From Micavibrio_A sp964539025 (GTDB lineage Bacteria; Pseudomonadota; Alphaproteobacteria; Micavibrionales; Micavibrionaceae): DNA of 64,000 nucleotides. The stretch covers positions 62,001 to 126,000 of the forward strand of contig CAZIFA010000006.1 in the NCBI GenBank assembly GCA_964539025.1, given 5' to 3'. Both the position numbers and the translations under genes were made by a program. The notes beneath the pieces are model-generated. The model did not search any database. It was not told where the DNA came from and saw nothing but the letters and a program-made list of their open reading frames with translations. This document shows positions 50,973-59,759 of this stretch, piece by piece (the stretch's first letter is position 1; each line of letters opens with the position of its first letter).

Positions 50973-51710
50973 ATGTTCTCACTTAACGGCAAAACGGCTC
51001 TGGTTACGGGCGCAACCGGAGGCATCGGCGGGGCGATCGCGAAAGCGTTGCATAGCCAAGGCGCGGTCGTCGGGATTTCGGGGCGGAATGAAAGCAAATT
51101 ATCCGAGCTGGCCGCAGAATTGAAAGATCGCGTGTTTGTGCTGCCTGCCGATCTGTCTTCTTCGGAAGCTGTAGACGCGCTGATTAAAAGTGCCGAAGAG
51201 AAAATGGGGCAGATCGATATCCTCGTGAACAATGCGGGCCTGACCAAGGACGGGCTTTCCATGCGGATGAAGGATGAGGACTGGCAGACGGTGATCGATG
51301 TGAACATGTCAGCGACGTTCAAGCTGGCGCGCGCTGTGCAGCGCGGCATGATGAAGCGCCGCTGGGGCCGGATCATTAACATTGCGAGCGTGGTCGGCGT
51401 TACGGGCAATCCGGGGCAGGCGAATTATGTGGCGAGCAAGGCCGGGATGATCGGTTGGAGCAAGGCGATGGCGGCGGAGATCGCATCGCGCAACATCACG
51501 GTCAATTGCGTCGCGCCGGGTTTTATTGCGACCGCGATGACCGATGTTCTGACCGACGATCAGAAGGCCACAATCAACGCCACCATACCGGCGGGCAAAA
51601 TGGGGACATCCGAAGATATCGCTGCGGCTGTGGCGTTTCTGGCGTCTGATGAAGCGGGTTATGTCACCGGATCGACCATACATGTGAATGGCGGCATGGC
51701 GATGATTTAA
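50973..51710 (+). CDS. fabG: 3-oxoacyl-ACP reductase
   Basis: FabG reduces 3-oxoacyl-ACP with NADPH. It is a 245-residue short-chain dehydrogenase. The cofactor loop is TGATGGIGGAIAKAL, NNAGLTKDGL follows, the catalytic Ser is in INIASVVG, and YVASK has the Tyr-Lys pair near residue 152. GYVTGSTIHVNGGMAMI ends the chain. A long inverted repeat follows the stop. Confidence 0.97.
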   Translation: MFSLNGKTALVTGATGGIGGAIAKALHSQGAVVGISGRNESKLSELAAELKDRVFVLPADLSSSEAVDALIKSAEEKMGQIDILVNNAGLTKDGLSMRMKDEDWQTVIDVNMSATFKLARAVQRGMMKRRWGRIINIASVVGVTGNPGQANYVASKAGMIGWSKAMAAEIASRNITVNCVAPGFIATAMTDVLTDDQKATINATIPAGKMGTSEDIAAAVAFLASDEAGYVTGSTIHVNGGMAMI

Positions 51711-51716
51711 AGCTTT

Positions 51717-51802
51717 CAGGGGCCAGCCGTGGCGGCGTTGCGTTGTCGCTCATGTACTAGTCGTACACTTCGCTCCTAGCGCCTAGCCACGACAACCCCC
51801 TG
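51717..51802. repeat. Long inverted repeat after fabG
   Basis: CAGGGGCCAGCCGTGGC and GCCACGACAACCCCCTG pair at the ends, with an inner GTACtagtcGTAC. The middle, TCGCTCATGTACT...GTACACTTCGCTCC, resembles extragenic palindromes seen in other genomes. No T-run is present. Confidence 0.6.
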
Positions 51803-51939
51803 TTCGCTTTTGTCAGGCATGAAACTGTCACAAAAATATCACAATTGATTGCTTGCGTTTGACCAAGTGACGACCCTATAAGCATTTATCTTTTCAGGGG
51901 TGGAAAGACGGGTGTAATTTTGGGGTAGTGGAGGTGGTC

Positions 51940-52746
51940 ATGAATCTAGAGCCAGCCAATCCAAACGATCTAAGCTTTTTGTCTTCGGTCTTTATAGGCG
52001 CGAATGCGACGGCGTTTCGCAAGGTGCGTAGCGTGCTCGATTTGATGGGCAGTCCGCATCCGCAAGACGGGCAGTTTTTCAGTGGCGATAACGCCGACCG
52101 CATCATGCTGAATGACGAAGGTTTGATCGTGAGCGTTGTCTATAACAGAAGCTTGAGACGCGATATTACAAGACTGTTTGGCCAGAAAACAGAGATTCTG
52201 ACCCCTGTGTTCGAAGCCCGTAAAGTCGTGAGCGACCATATCGTTCAGCCCCTATTGCAAATAGATCTATCCCACAACTGCTGTCTTGAAATTGTACCGG
52301 GTATAGAGCAAATCGGCGCAACCAAAGAGCAGGTCAAGGAACTGGCCGGAAAACTTGCAGAGGAGAAGCTCAAGTTCCGCAAGCGGGATCTGGATGTTGC
52401 AGGATTTATCCGCACGCCAGAGGATCAGGAAAACTTGCTGGTTGTATCCAACCGCCGTGCGGTCGTGCCGACGCGCCATTATAATGGGACTGTCGAGGCC
52501 CATGCACAAATGCAGGATATGGTTTACGGCGCGCTGCGCGAGGAGATCGCCGATGCTTTTCAGACAGCCAGTGCTGCTGCGGTTGACAGGGCATTGCAGC
52601 ATTGCAGGAAAATTGTTGCCCTGCCAAAACGCGATAAAAACCGCATTCTTAACCCTTCGTGGAATGATCCGGTCGTGATGACTCCTCGTCGCGCGGAGAT
52701 AATGAGAGCCGGTGCCAACTATCAGGCGTTCAGACATGCGGCCTGA
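51940..52746 (+). CDS. Unknown protein inserted between fabG and acpP
   Basis: I do not recognise this 268-residue protein. It is soluble, with blocks FIGANATAFRKVRSVLDLMG, DRIMLNDEGLIVSVVYNRSL, LTPVFEARKVVSDHIVQPLL and FIRTPEDQENLLVVSNRR. GGAGG lies just before ATG 51940, which was preferred to GTG 51928. It is read with the HAD gene after 5 bases. Nothing ties it to fatty-acid synthesis except position. Confidence 0.65.
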   Translation: MNLEPANPNDLSFLSSVFIGANATAFRKVRSVLDLMGSPHPQDGQFFSGDNADRIMLNDEGLIVSVVYNRSLRRDITRLFGQKTEILTPVFEARKVVSDHIVQPLLQIDLSHNCCLEIVPGIEQIGATKEQVKELAGKLAEEKLKFRKRDLDVAGFIRTPEDQENLLVVSNRRAVVPTRHYNGTVEAHAQMQDMVYGALREEIADAFQTASAAAVDRALQHCRKIVALPKRDKNRILNPSWNDPVVMTPRRAEIMRAGANYQAFRHAA

Positions 52747-52751
52747 CCGGC

Positions 52752-53423
52752 ATGCCTGATTTCGACCTGATTATTTTCGATTGTGATGGAACCCTCACCG
52801 ATTCTGAAGGCGTGAACAATGCCGCCTTTATGCAGATTTTACAAGAAGACGGATTTCCCGCCTATGATCAGGAACATGTCGAAAAACATTGGACCGGAAA
52901 GACCGCATCCAACATTCTTTTGATGCTGCAGATGGAAACGGGGATCGCGCCATCCGACGATTTCGTACCGCGTTACATCAAGCGAGTTTCGGAATTGCAG
53001 ATGACGGATTTGCGCCCGGTCAAAGGCGCATCGGGGCTGGTTGCTGCGGCGAAGACAAAATTCAAGATTTGTGTGGCATCGAACGGAGAGCGTTCGAATG
53101 TTTTAAGATCGCTGGAATTGACAGGTTTGATGGGTAATTTCACGGATTCTACCGTATTCACTAAAATCCAAGTGAAAAAAGCAAAACCCTATCCCGATCT
53201 ATTCTTGTTCGCGGCGAGTCAGATGGGTGTGGAGCCGGAACGATGTCTTGTCATTGAAGACAGCTCGTCGGGGGTTCAGGCGGGCGTTGCGGCGGGCATG
53301 ACGACGTGGGGATTTACCGGGTCTTCGCATGATCCCGCCAGAGCGCAGGAAACGCTGAAATCCGCCGGAGCCAATGCCATATTCACCCGTCTTATCCACA
53401 TTCAGGAACGATTAGGCCTTTGA
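52752..53423 (+). CDS. HAD-superfamily hydrolase, phosphoglycolate-phosphatase-like
   Basis: This 223-residue phosphatase has motif I IIFDCDGTLTDSEG (Asp nucleophile and acid base), motif II in CVASNGERSNV, the Lys in KKAKPYPDLFLFAA, and motif IV VIEDSSSGVQAGVAAGMTTW. The cap domain (YDQEHVEKHWTGKTASNILL) is of the beta-PGM/Gph C1 type. The substrate is unknown. It is 5 bases after the unknown gene at 51940. Confidence 0.9.
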   Translation: MPDFDLIIFDCDGTLTDSEGVNNAAFMQILQEDGFPAYDQEHVEKHWTGKTASNILLMLQMETGIAPSDDFVPRYIKRVSELQMTDLRPVKGASGLVAAAKTKFKICVASNGERSNVLRSLELTGLMGNFTDSTVFTKIQVKKAKPYPDLFLFAASQMGVEPERCLVIEDSSSGVQAGVAAGMTTWGFTGSSHDPARAQETLKSAGANAIFTRLIHIQERLGL

Positions 53424-53470
53424 ATATACTGGAAAATTAATATGCGGAGTGCTATGCAGCAGATAAGGGC

Positions 53471-53498
53471 TTGCAAAGGCCCGACGGATTGGTAAAGT
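53471..53498 (+). promoter_or_regulatory. Possible acpP promoter
   Basis: TTGCAA (53471-53476), a 16-base spacer and TAAAGT (53493-53498) lie about 50 bases before acpP. Confidence 0.4.
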
Positions 53499-53546
53499 CC
53501 GGTTCGATTTTTGAATTCAACACTAAGGAAAAGGTAAGGGACCGCA

Positions 53547-53786
53547 ATGAGCGATATTGCAGACCGCGTTAAAAAAATTGTTGTCGAACATCTCGGCGTT
53601 GATGCCGCGAAAGTATCGGAAGGCGCCAGCTTCATCGATGATCTGGGTGCAGATTCCCTCGACACCGTTGAACTCGTCATGGCCTTCGAAGAAGAATTCA
53701 AGGTCGAGATTCCTGACGATGCTGCCGAAAAAATCCAGACGGTTGGCGACGCCGTTAACTTTATCAAAGCGAATTCGGCTGCTTAA
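53547..53786 (+). CDS. acpP: Acyl carrier protein
   Basis: This is a 79-residue acidic four-helix protein that carries growing acyl chains on phosphopantetheine. The attachment Ser is S37 in LGADSLDTVELVMAFEEEF. EIPDDAAEKIQTVGDAV is the third-helix block. AAGGAAAAGG precedes the ATG. It has its own promoter and terminator, as expected for a highly expressed gene. Confidence 0.97.
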   Translation: MSDIADRVKKIVVEHLGVDAAKVSEGASFIDDLGADSLDTVELVMAFEEEFKVEIPDDAAEKIQTVGDAVNFIKANSAA

Positions 53787-53806
53787 TCAGCTATGAAATT
53801 ATTATG

Positions 53807-53849
53807 ACGGCGGCTTTTACTATTGCTATAGTTAGGCCGCCGTTTTTAT
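53807..53849 (+). terminator. Rho-independent terminator of acpP
   Basis: ACGGCGGC and GCCGCCGT enclose a 21-base loop and are followed by TTTTATT. Confidence 0.8.
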
Positions 53850-53859
53850 TTAGTCTTTT

Positions 53860-53929
53860 GTCATTCTGAGCGAAGCGAAGAATCTCAGAGGAGCGCGAAC
53901 AGGAGATCCTTCGCTCCGCTCAGAATGAC
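53860..53929. repeat. Palindromic intergenic repeat, GTCATTCTGAGCG type
   Basis: GTCATTCTGAGCGAAGCGAAG and its complement CTTCGCTCCGCTCAGAATGAC bound a 70-base element between acpP and fabF. It belongs to the same type as the elements at 55237 and 57051. Confidence 0.75.
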
Positions 53930-53949
53930 ATCAGGTAGAGGAACAAGAT

Positions 53950-55221
53950 ATGAGACGTGTTGTTGTCACGGGTATGGGAATGGTCACGCCGCTCGGCGTT
54001 GGCGTCAAACGCAACTGGGATTCTATCACTGCCGGAAAAAGCGGTCTTCGCATCATCGACGAATTCGATTTGACCGACATGGCATCGCATGTCGCGGGGA
54101 TCGTACCCAAAACCACGGATGAAAATCCGACGGACGGAGCGTTCAACGTCAATCTGTTCGTTCCCATCAAAGAGCAAAAGAAAATCGACCGTTTTATCGA
54201 GTTTGCAATGGCGGCGGCGCAAGAAGCGATTGAAGATTCCGGCTGGAAAGCCGAAGCGCAAGAAGATCAGGAACGCACGGGCGTTCTCATTGGATCGGGC
54301 ATAGGCGGGCTTGGCACGATGTACGAAGCTTCGATCACGCTCAAGGAACGCGGACCGCGCCGTATGTCGCCTTTTTGCATTCCGGCGATGTTGATCAATT
54401 TGGCCTCCGGTCACGTGTCTATCAAATACGGATTTAAAGGCCCGAACCATTCCGTCGTTACGGCCTGTGCCACGGGCACGCACGCTATCGGCGATTCCGC
54501 GCGTTTGATCGCGCTGGGCGATGCCGATGTGATGGTGGCAGGCGGGGCGGAAGCCGCCGTGACGCCGCTCGGTGTCGGCGGGTTTGCAGCAGCGCGCGCC
54601 TTGTCCACGGGATATAATGATCGCCCGACGGAAGCTTCGCGTCCGTTCGATGAAGGGCGCGACGGGTTCGTCATCGCCGAAGGATCGGGCGTTGTCGTTT
54701 TGGAAGAATATGAGCATGCGAAAAAGCGCGGCGCAAAAATCTATGCCGAAGTGATCGGTTATGGATTGTCGGGCGATGCGTATCACATCACATCCCCGCC
54801 CGAAGGCGGCGATGGCGGTTTCCGCGCTATGTCTGCGGCGTTGAAAAACGCAAAGATCAATCCCGAAGATATCGATTATATCAATGCGCACGGCACATCG
54901 ACGCCTGTGGGCGATGGTATCGAATGCACGGCGATCAAACGTCTGTTCGAAAAATCATTGAACAAGCTTTCGATGTCTTCGACCAAATCCGCCATCGGGC
55001 ATTTGCTCGGCGCGGCGGGCGCGGTCGAAGCGATCTATTCGATGAAGGCGATCGAGACAGGCATATTGCCGCCAACGCTCAATCTCGAAAATATTTCGGA
55101 ACCCTGCAAAGGTATCGATCTCGTACCCAAAGTCGCCAAGGATAAAAAGGTGAAGATTGCGTTGTCGAATTCGTTCGGCTTTGGCGGCACCAACGCTTCG
55201 GTGATTATGAGGGCTGTGTAG
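53950..55221 (+). CDS. fabF: 3-oxoacyl-ACP synthase II
   Basis: FabF extends acyl-ACP with malonyl-ACP. The nucleophile C173 is in VTACATGTH, and the His pair is in NAHGTSTPVGD (about 314) and IGHLLGAAGAVE (about 349). SNSFGFGGTNASVIMR closes the chain. The 423-residue length is typical. It is separated from acpP by a palindromic repeat, and from mltG by another repeat and a small reverse gene. Confidence 0.97.
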   Translation: MRRVVVTGMGMVTPLGVGVKRNWDSITAGKSGLRIIDEFDLTDMASHVAGIVPKTTDENPTDGAFNVNLFVPIKEQKKIDRFIEFAMAAAQEAIEDSGWKAEAQEDQERTGVLIGSGIGGLGTMYEASITLKERGPRRMSPFCIPAMLINLASGHVSIKYGFKGPNHSVVTACATGTHAIGDSARLIALGDADVMVAGGAEAAVTPLGVGGFAAARALSTGYNDRPTEASRPFDEGRDGFVIAEGSGVVVLEEYEHAKKRGAKIYAEVIGYGLSGDAYHITSPPEGGDGGFRAMSAALKNAKINPEDIDYINAHGTSTPVGDGIECTAIKRLFEKSLNKLSMSSTKSAIGHLLGAAGAVEAIYSMKAIETGILPPTLNLENISEPCKGIDLVPKVAKDKKVKIALSNSFGFGGTNASVIMRAV

Positions 55222-55236
55222 GGATACTACCATCCC

Positions 55237-55320
55237 GTCATTCCGAACCCTTTATGGGTGAGGAATCCTTGATCAAATGGATAGGCCAAAGATCCCTCCG
55301 CGTGCCGCGTTCGGGATGAC
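55237..55320. repeat. Palindromic intergenic repeat, GTCATTCCGAA type
   Basis: GTCATTCCGAAC and GTTCGGGATGAC bound an 84-base element after fabF, with AGGAATCCTT inside. Confidence 0.7.
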
Positions 55321-55337
55321 GAGAGGAAGTTCAAAAA

Positions 55338-55481
55338 TCAGGAACGACGGCCGCGCGATGCCTGACCGCCCTTGCGGCCTGCTTCGGAGGCGCGTTGCGG
55401 GTTGTTTTTGAAATTGCCGGCATTGTACGATGAGCCGCCGGATTGGTTTTCGTTGCGGTCGTCATTGCGTTCGTTAGCCAT
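55338..55481 (-). CDS. KGG-repeat small stress-type protein
   Basis: This is a 47-residue hydrophilic protein beginning MANERNDDRNEN. The C-terminus NPQRASEAGRKGGQASRGRR has the KGG motif of general stress proteins (con-10/GsiB-like). AAAGGAG stands before ATG 55481, so the longer frame to 55541 is rejected. The protein is probably disordered. It is transcribed against the fatty-acid genes. Confidence 0.7.
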   Translation of the reverse strand: MANERNDDRNENQSGGSSYNAGNFKNNPQRASEAGRKGGQASRGRRS

Positions 55482-55619
55482 AATGATTTCTCCTTTGATT
55501 GCTGTGATGTTTGACGCCCCGCCAACGGAACCAAGCGGCAAAATGTTCCGCTAAAAAAACTATAAATATTTTTGGATTTCACCTTGTTTTGCGCCGTTGA
55601 TCACCTGACTATAACTGGG

Positions 55620-56615
55620 ATGAAAAAATTTCTGCTCATTGTAATTTTTCTGGTCTCCACCGTCGGTATCGCGGGCGGGATCTGGATATTCAACGCGGTC
55701 AATTCGGCGGGAGAACCCGGACCATTGCCGCAGGAAAGCATTGTGTTGATCGAGCGTGGCAAGGGCGTGAGCACGATTGCGCAGACGTTGCAGCAGAACA
55801 ATGTCATCGCTTCGGCTATGGTGATGAAGATTGTTGTACGGTTGCAGAATGATCCGCGCCCGCTCAAGGCCGGGGAGTATCAATTCACCGCCAATATTTC
55901 TATGAACGATGCGCTGGAGATGATGCGTGCGGGTAAAATCTATGACCGCAAGGTCACGTTTCCCGAAGGCGTTACGTCATGGCAGGTGAGCGAGATTTTA
56001 AAAGGGCAGAGCGATATGTCGGGCGAATTGCCGGAAACGCCGCCCGAAGGCACCTTACTGCCCCAGACCTATCATTACATCAATCAGGAAGATCGCGCCG
56101 CGCTTTTGGGCAAAATGAAGCAGGCGATGGATAAAACGATGGAAGAATTGTGGCCAGGCCGTGCGGGCGATCTGCCGTTCACGACGCAGGCCGAAGCGTT
56201 GACGCTGGCATCCATTGTCGAAAAAGAAACAGGCGTGGCAACGGAACGCGCGCGTATCGCGGGTGTGTTTATCAACCGCCTGCGGCAGAATATTCCGTTG
56301 CAATCCGATCCCACCGTGATCTATGCGATAACCAAGGGGCAGGTGCAAAGTGAAGGGCAGGGGCCGATAGGTCGGCGCCTTCTGAGCAAGGATCTGGAAG
56401 AGGATTCACCCTACAACACGTATCTTTATCCCGGTCTGCCGCCGGGACCGATCGCCAATCCGGGCCGCGCATCTATCGAAGCGGTGCTGCATCCTGAAGT
56501 GCATGATTATCTATACTTCGTGGCGGACGGCACGGGTGGACATGTGTTTGCCCGTACGCTTGAGGAGCATAATTCCAATGTTGCAAGGTGGCGGAAAATC
56601 AGGCAATCGCAGTAG
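55620..56615 (+). CDS. mltG: Endolytic murein transglycosylase
   Basis: MltG cleaves nascent glycan strands in the inner membrane and sets their length. A membrane anchor is at residues about 3-24 (FLLIVIFLVSTVGIAGGIW). A LysM-like subdomain follows (KGVSTIAQTLQQNNVI). The catalytic Glu is in SIVEKETGVATERARIAGVF, then FINRLRQNIPLQSDPTVIYA and YNTYLYPGLPPGPIANPG. ATG 55620 is used; the upstream frame lacks support. Length is 331. Following fabF is the usual order. Confidence 0.95.
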   Translation: MKKFLLIVIFLVSTVGIAGGIWIFNAVNSAGEPGPLPQESIVLIERGKGVSTIAQTLQQNNVIASAMVMKIVVRLQNDPRPLKAGEYQFTANISMNDALEMMRAGKIYDRKVTFPEGVTSWQVSEILKGQSDMSGELPETPPEGTLLPQTYHYINQEDRAALLGKMKQAMDKTMEELWPGRAGDLPFTTQAEALTLASIVEKETGVATERARIAGVFINRLRQNIPLQSDPTVIYAITKGQVQSEGQGPIGRRLLSKDLEEDSPYNTYLYPGLPPGPIANPGRASIEAVLHPEVHDYLYFVADGTGGHVFARTLEEHNSNVARWRKIRQSQ

Positions 56616-56680
56616 TCATTTCTAGCTTGACATAACTAAATATCATTTGTTATAACGCTCTCCAATTTAGGAGAGTGCAA

Positions 56681-57040
56681 ATGCAATTAAGGGAAAAGTT
56701 TACAAAGAAAATGTCCGGCGAAGATATCATTGCTGCCGTGACGGAAGGTAAGCCGGGCGCTCTGGCGGCAATTCAGGAAATTCGCAAGGTTGCCCCCGAC
56801 CAAACGGGCATTGCCGTTCTGGCACAACTGGCCGATATGAATATCCGTGGCAGTCAGCTTGCTTATGCCTTTCAGGAATTTTGTAACAGCAATGCCATCG
56901 TTTTGATCGGTCATGTGGATAGCCGGAATCCTAAAATGGTCAACGCCGTTAATGCATTCTTTGAATCAGCGCCAAGCGAAATGCCATATAAGGCCGTGAT
57001 AAGAGGCGCGATGGATGCGCCTGAAATTCCTGTTTGGTAA
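56681..57040 (+). CDS. Hypothetical protein, 119 residues
   Basis: I do not recognise this gene. TAGGAG is placed 6 or so bases before ATG 56681. TTGACA at about 56626 and TATAAC at 56650 may form its promoter. Blocks are MSGEDIIAAVTEGKPGALAA, IAVLAQLADMNIRGSQLAYA and FCNSNAIVLIGHVDSRNPKM. The product is a soluble helical protein, and a palindromic repeat follows the stop. Confidence 0.6.
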   Translation: MQLREKFTKKMSGEDIIAAVTEGKPGALAAIQEIRKVAPDQTGIAVLAQLADMNIRGSQLAYAFQEFCNSNAIVLIGHVDSRNPKMVNAVNAFFESAPSEMPYKAVIRGAMDAPEIPVW

Positions 57041-57050
57041 TTCTCTTACT

Positions 57051-57134
57051 GTCATCCCGAGCGTAGCCGAGGGATCTTTGCATGATCGTTCTGCCAAAGA
57101 TCACTCCACTCCGCTTCGCTACGCTCGGGATGAC
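57051..57134. repeat. Palindromic intergenic repeat, GTCATCCCGAGCG type
   Basis: GTCATCCCGAGCGTAGCC and the near-complement GCTACGCTCGGGATGAC bound an 84-base element. It lies between two convergent genes. Confidence 0.75.
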
Positions 57135-57144
57135 AGCTTTGGGA

Positions 57145-57729
57145 TTATTCTTCGTCTTCGGTTTTTTTCTTTATGATGCGGGATTGTCCGCTGGTGGTGC
57201 CGCCGAGGCCCGCCATCTGCGGTGCGTTCACGGCACGCGGCATGGCGTTCATCTGCATCTGGCGCATCAGGGCGGGCGAATATTGCAGCGCGTGCGGGTC
57301 GATGCCGCGCAAAATAGAACGCGCGCTGTCTTCATCGCCGAGATTATCCCGGTGCAGCGCCTGCGCAAAGTTACAGCGTTTCATGAATTGTTCGAAGGCG
57401 ACCACAGAGCGTTTGGCGCGGGAGAGGGGCGAAGCCTGACCGAATTCGCTGCCGTAAGGATCGTTCAGATAGAGCAGAGGTACTTCGAAAGCATCGGTCA
57501 GAAAATCGCCCTCCAGAAACCCCACATACATACGGTGGGCGAACAGTAGTTTGTCGCGGTGGTCGATTTCGACGGGCACGTTCAGGTGGAATGTTCCGCC
57601 GTCTTCGAATTCAAGGGTCAGTTCTTGCGTCTGGGCATCCAGAATGACGCCGACCACGGGCGAGCCAAAAGACCCGTTGCAGATAAGCCCCGCCTCGTTA
57701 TGACCGGTATGGAAGAGGTCGATATTCAC
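57145..57729 (-). CDS. Unknown protein, 194 residues
   Basis: The GTG at 57729 is preferred, because AAAAGGACAG lies about 7 bases before it. The TTG further up (57771) has no such site. The N-terminal half is beta-rich (FGSPVVGVILDAQTQELTLE, DGGTFHLNVPVEIDHRDKLL). The middle is helical (FEQFMKRCNFAQALHRDNLG) and the C-terminus is Met/Gln-rich and basic. There is no signal peptide. It is divergent from asnB. Confidence 0.65.
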   Translation of the reverse strand: MNIDLFHTGHNEAGLICNGSFGSPVVGVILDAQTQELTLEFEDGGTFHLNVPVEIDHRDKLLFAHRMYVGFLEGDFLTDAFEVPLLYLNDPYGSEFGQASPLSRAKRSVVAFEQFMKRCNFAQALHRDNLGDEDSARSILRGIDPHALQYSPALMRQMQMNAMPRAVNAPQMAGLGGTTSGQSRIIKKKTEDEE

Positions 57730-57802
57730 GAATAATCTGTCCTTTTCAGTATTAATGAAATAGTTTATCAAATGCCGGAAAGCAAAGACAAACGATGAAA
57801 AT

Positions 57803-59749
57803 ATGTGTGGAATAGCAGGATTTTACGCCCCGTCAGGGGGGGGTGACAGGCGGGAATTGCAGGTCATCGGCACGGCCATGCATAAGGCCATCGCCCATAG
57901 AGGCCCGGATTCCGCCGATTGCTGGCAGGACCCGGATGTGCCCGTGGTGCTCGCGCAGCGCCGCCTTGCGATCATCGATTTGTCCCCGGATGGCATGCAG
58001 CCCATGGCTTCGCACACGGGGCGTTACATGTTCGTCTATAACGGCGAGTTTTATAATTATCAGGATATAGAGGCCGATCTTCGCGCGGCAGGGCACACGT
58101 TCAAAGGTCGTTCCGATACGGAAGTTTTGCTAACCGCCATCGAGCATTACGGACTGAATGCAGCCTTGCAGAAAATCAACGGCATGTTCGCGATGGTTTT
58201 GTGGGATCGCCAGATGAAGCAACTTCATTTCGTGCGCGATCGCTTCGGCAAGAAACCGCTTTATATCGGATGGGCCGGAAAGAACCTTGTTTTTGGATCG
58301 GAACTAAAAGCGCTGCACGCGCATCCGGAATTTACACCGGAACTCGATCGCAATGTTCTTTCACTCTACATGCGCTTTGGTTATGTCTGTGCGCCGCATT
58401 GCATTTTCAAAAATGTCTGGCAGTTGCTGCCCGGCGGGAGATTGAGTGTTGATCTGGCGACGATGCAGCCAGGTGAGGATTTATCGCGCCGTATGGAATT
58501 ATACTGGTCTTTGCGCCATGCGGTGGACGATGCGCGCAATCATCTGGTCAACGATGATGAGCAGACCATCGTTGAGACATTTGAGGAAATGTTATCACGC
58601 GCGGTGAGACAGCGCATGATTGCCGATGTACCGTTGGGATCATTTTTATCGGGCGGGATTGATTCTTCCACGGTGACGGCGTTGATGCAGACGCATTCGA
58701 CAAGACCTGTGAAAACCTATTCCATCGGGTTCGATGATGATGGTTACGATGAATCCAAGGCCGCAGCGAAAATCGCCGCGCATATTGGCACCGATCATCA
58801 TGAATTTCGCGTGACATCGCAGGACGCGCTGAACGTTATCCCGCAACTGCCCGATATGTTTGATGAGCCGTTCGCGGATGCATCACAAATTCCGACGTAT
58901 CTGATTTCCAAGCTCGCCAGAAAACATGTGACCGTTGCGCTTACGGGTGATGGCGGCGATGAGATTTTAGGCGGGTATCAGCGCCATACGCATATCCCGG
59001 CGCTCTGGAACAAGATTTCATGGATGCCGACTGCCGTGCGCCGCAGCGTCGGCAATATCGCGCTACGCGTGCCGCAGCAGGCGTATGATGTGTTACGCCC
59101 TTCGTATCCGCAATTCGGGCGGCGCGTGCATCGCATGGCGCAGGCGATGACGGTGAATGATGTGAAGATGCTTTATTCTTCGATGATTCAAGTTTGGCCG
59201 GAAAGCGAAGGCGTTGTGCCGGGTGCAAGCATGCCGTCGATCCCGCTCGATAATCAGGCGATGTGGCCATCCGATCTTACGCTCGCGGAAAAAATGATTT
59301 ATGCGGACACGCTCTCATACCGTCCCAATGATCTGATGGTCAAAACTGATCGCGCCGCGATGGCGGTGGCACTTGAAGCCCGTGCGCCGCTGATGGATTA
59401 CAAACTTTGCGAATATAGCTGGCGTTTGCCGCATGAGATGAAGATACGCGGGCTCGAAGGCAAATGGCTGCTACGCCGTATCCTCGAAAAACATGTGCCG
59501 AAATCGTTGTTCGATAGGCCTAAATCGGGTTTTAACGTGCCGCTGCATCAATGGCTTAAAGGGCCGTTGAAAGGCTGGGGCGATGACCTGCTTAGTCTTG
59601 ATCGGCTTAAAAAACAGAATATCCTCAATGCTAAACTGGTGGCATCGCGTTGGCAGGATTTTCAAAACGGGCGCGGCGGTCATGCGAATGCATCTGATTT
59701 ATGGACTGCCCTCATGTTCCAATCTTGGCATGATCGTTGGATGAAATAA
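57803..59749 (+). CDS. asnB: Asparagine synthase (glutamine-hydrolysing)
   Basis: AsnB makes asparagine from aspartate, ATP and glutamine. Cys2 of MCGIAGFYAP is the amidotransferase nucleophile. IAHRGPDSADCW and FVYNGEFYNYQDIE follow in that domain. The synthetase has the P-loop FLSGGIDSSTVTALM (about residue 287) and the block RPNDLMVKTDRAAMA. The 648-residue length suits the versions found in polysaccharide clusters, where the enzyme may amidate sugars. It leads the epimerase and glycosyltransferase genes with gaps of 10 and 2 bases. Confidence 0.94.
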   Translation: MCGIAGFYAPSGGGDRRELQVIGTAMHKAIAHRGPDSADCWQDPDVPVVLAQRRLAIIDLSPDGMQPMASHTGRYMFVYNGEFYNYQDIEADLRAAGHTFKGRSDTEVLLTAIEHYGLNAALQKINGMFAMVLWDRQMKQLHFVRDRFGKKPLYIGWAGKNLVFGSELKALHAHPEFTPELDRNVLSLYMRFGYVCAPHCIFKNVWQLLPGGRLSVDLATMQPGEDLSRRMELYWSLRHAVDDARNHLVNDDEQTIVETFEEMLSRAVRQRMIADVPLGSFLSGGIDSSTVTALMQTHSTRPVKTYSIGFDDDGYDESKAAAKIAAHIGTDHHEFRVTSQDALNVIPQLPDMFDEPFADASQIPTYLISKLARKHVTVALTGDGGDEILGGYQRHTHIPALWNKISWMPTAVRRSVGNIALRVPQQAYDVLRPSYPQFGRRVHRMAQAMTVNDVKMLYSSMIQVWPESEGVVPGASMPSIPLDNQAMWPSDLTLAEKMIYADTLSYRPNDLMVKTDRAAMAVALEARAPLMDYKLCEYSWRLPHEMKIRGLEGKWLLRRILEKHVPKSLFDRPKSGFNVPLHQWLKGPLKGWGDDLLSLDRLKKQNILNAKLVASRWQDFQNGRGGHANASDLWTALMFQSWHDRWMK

Positions 59750-59759
59750 GGATTGTAAG

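Noticed and set aside
53920..54891. 323-residue minus-strand frame opposite fabF
   Set aside because: It is antisense to a fully conserved gene, begins inside it and has Arg/His-rich composition typical of shadow frames.
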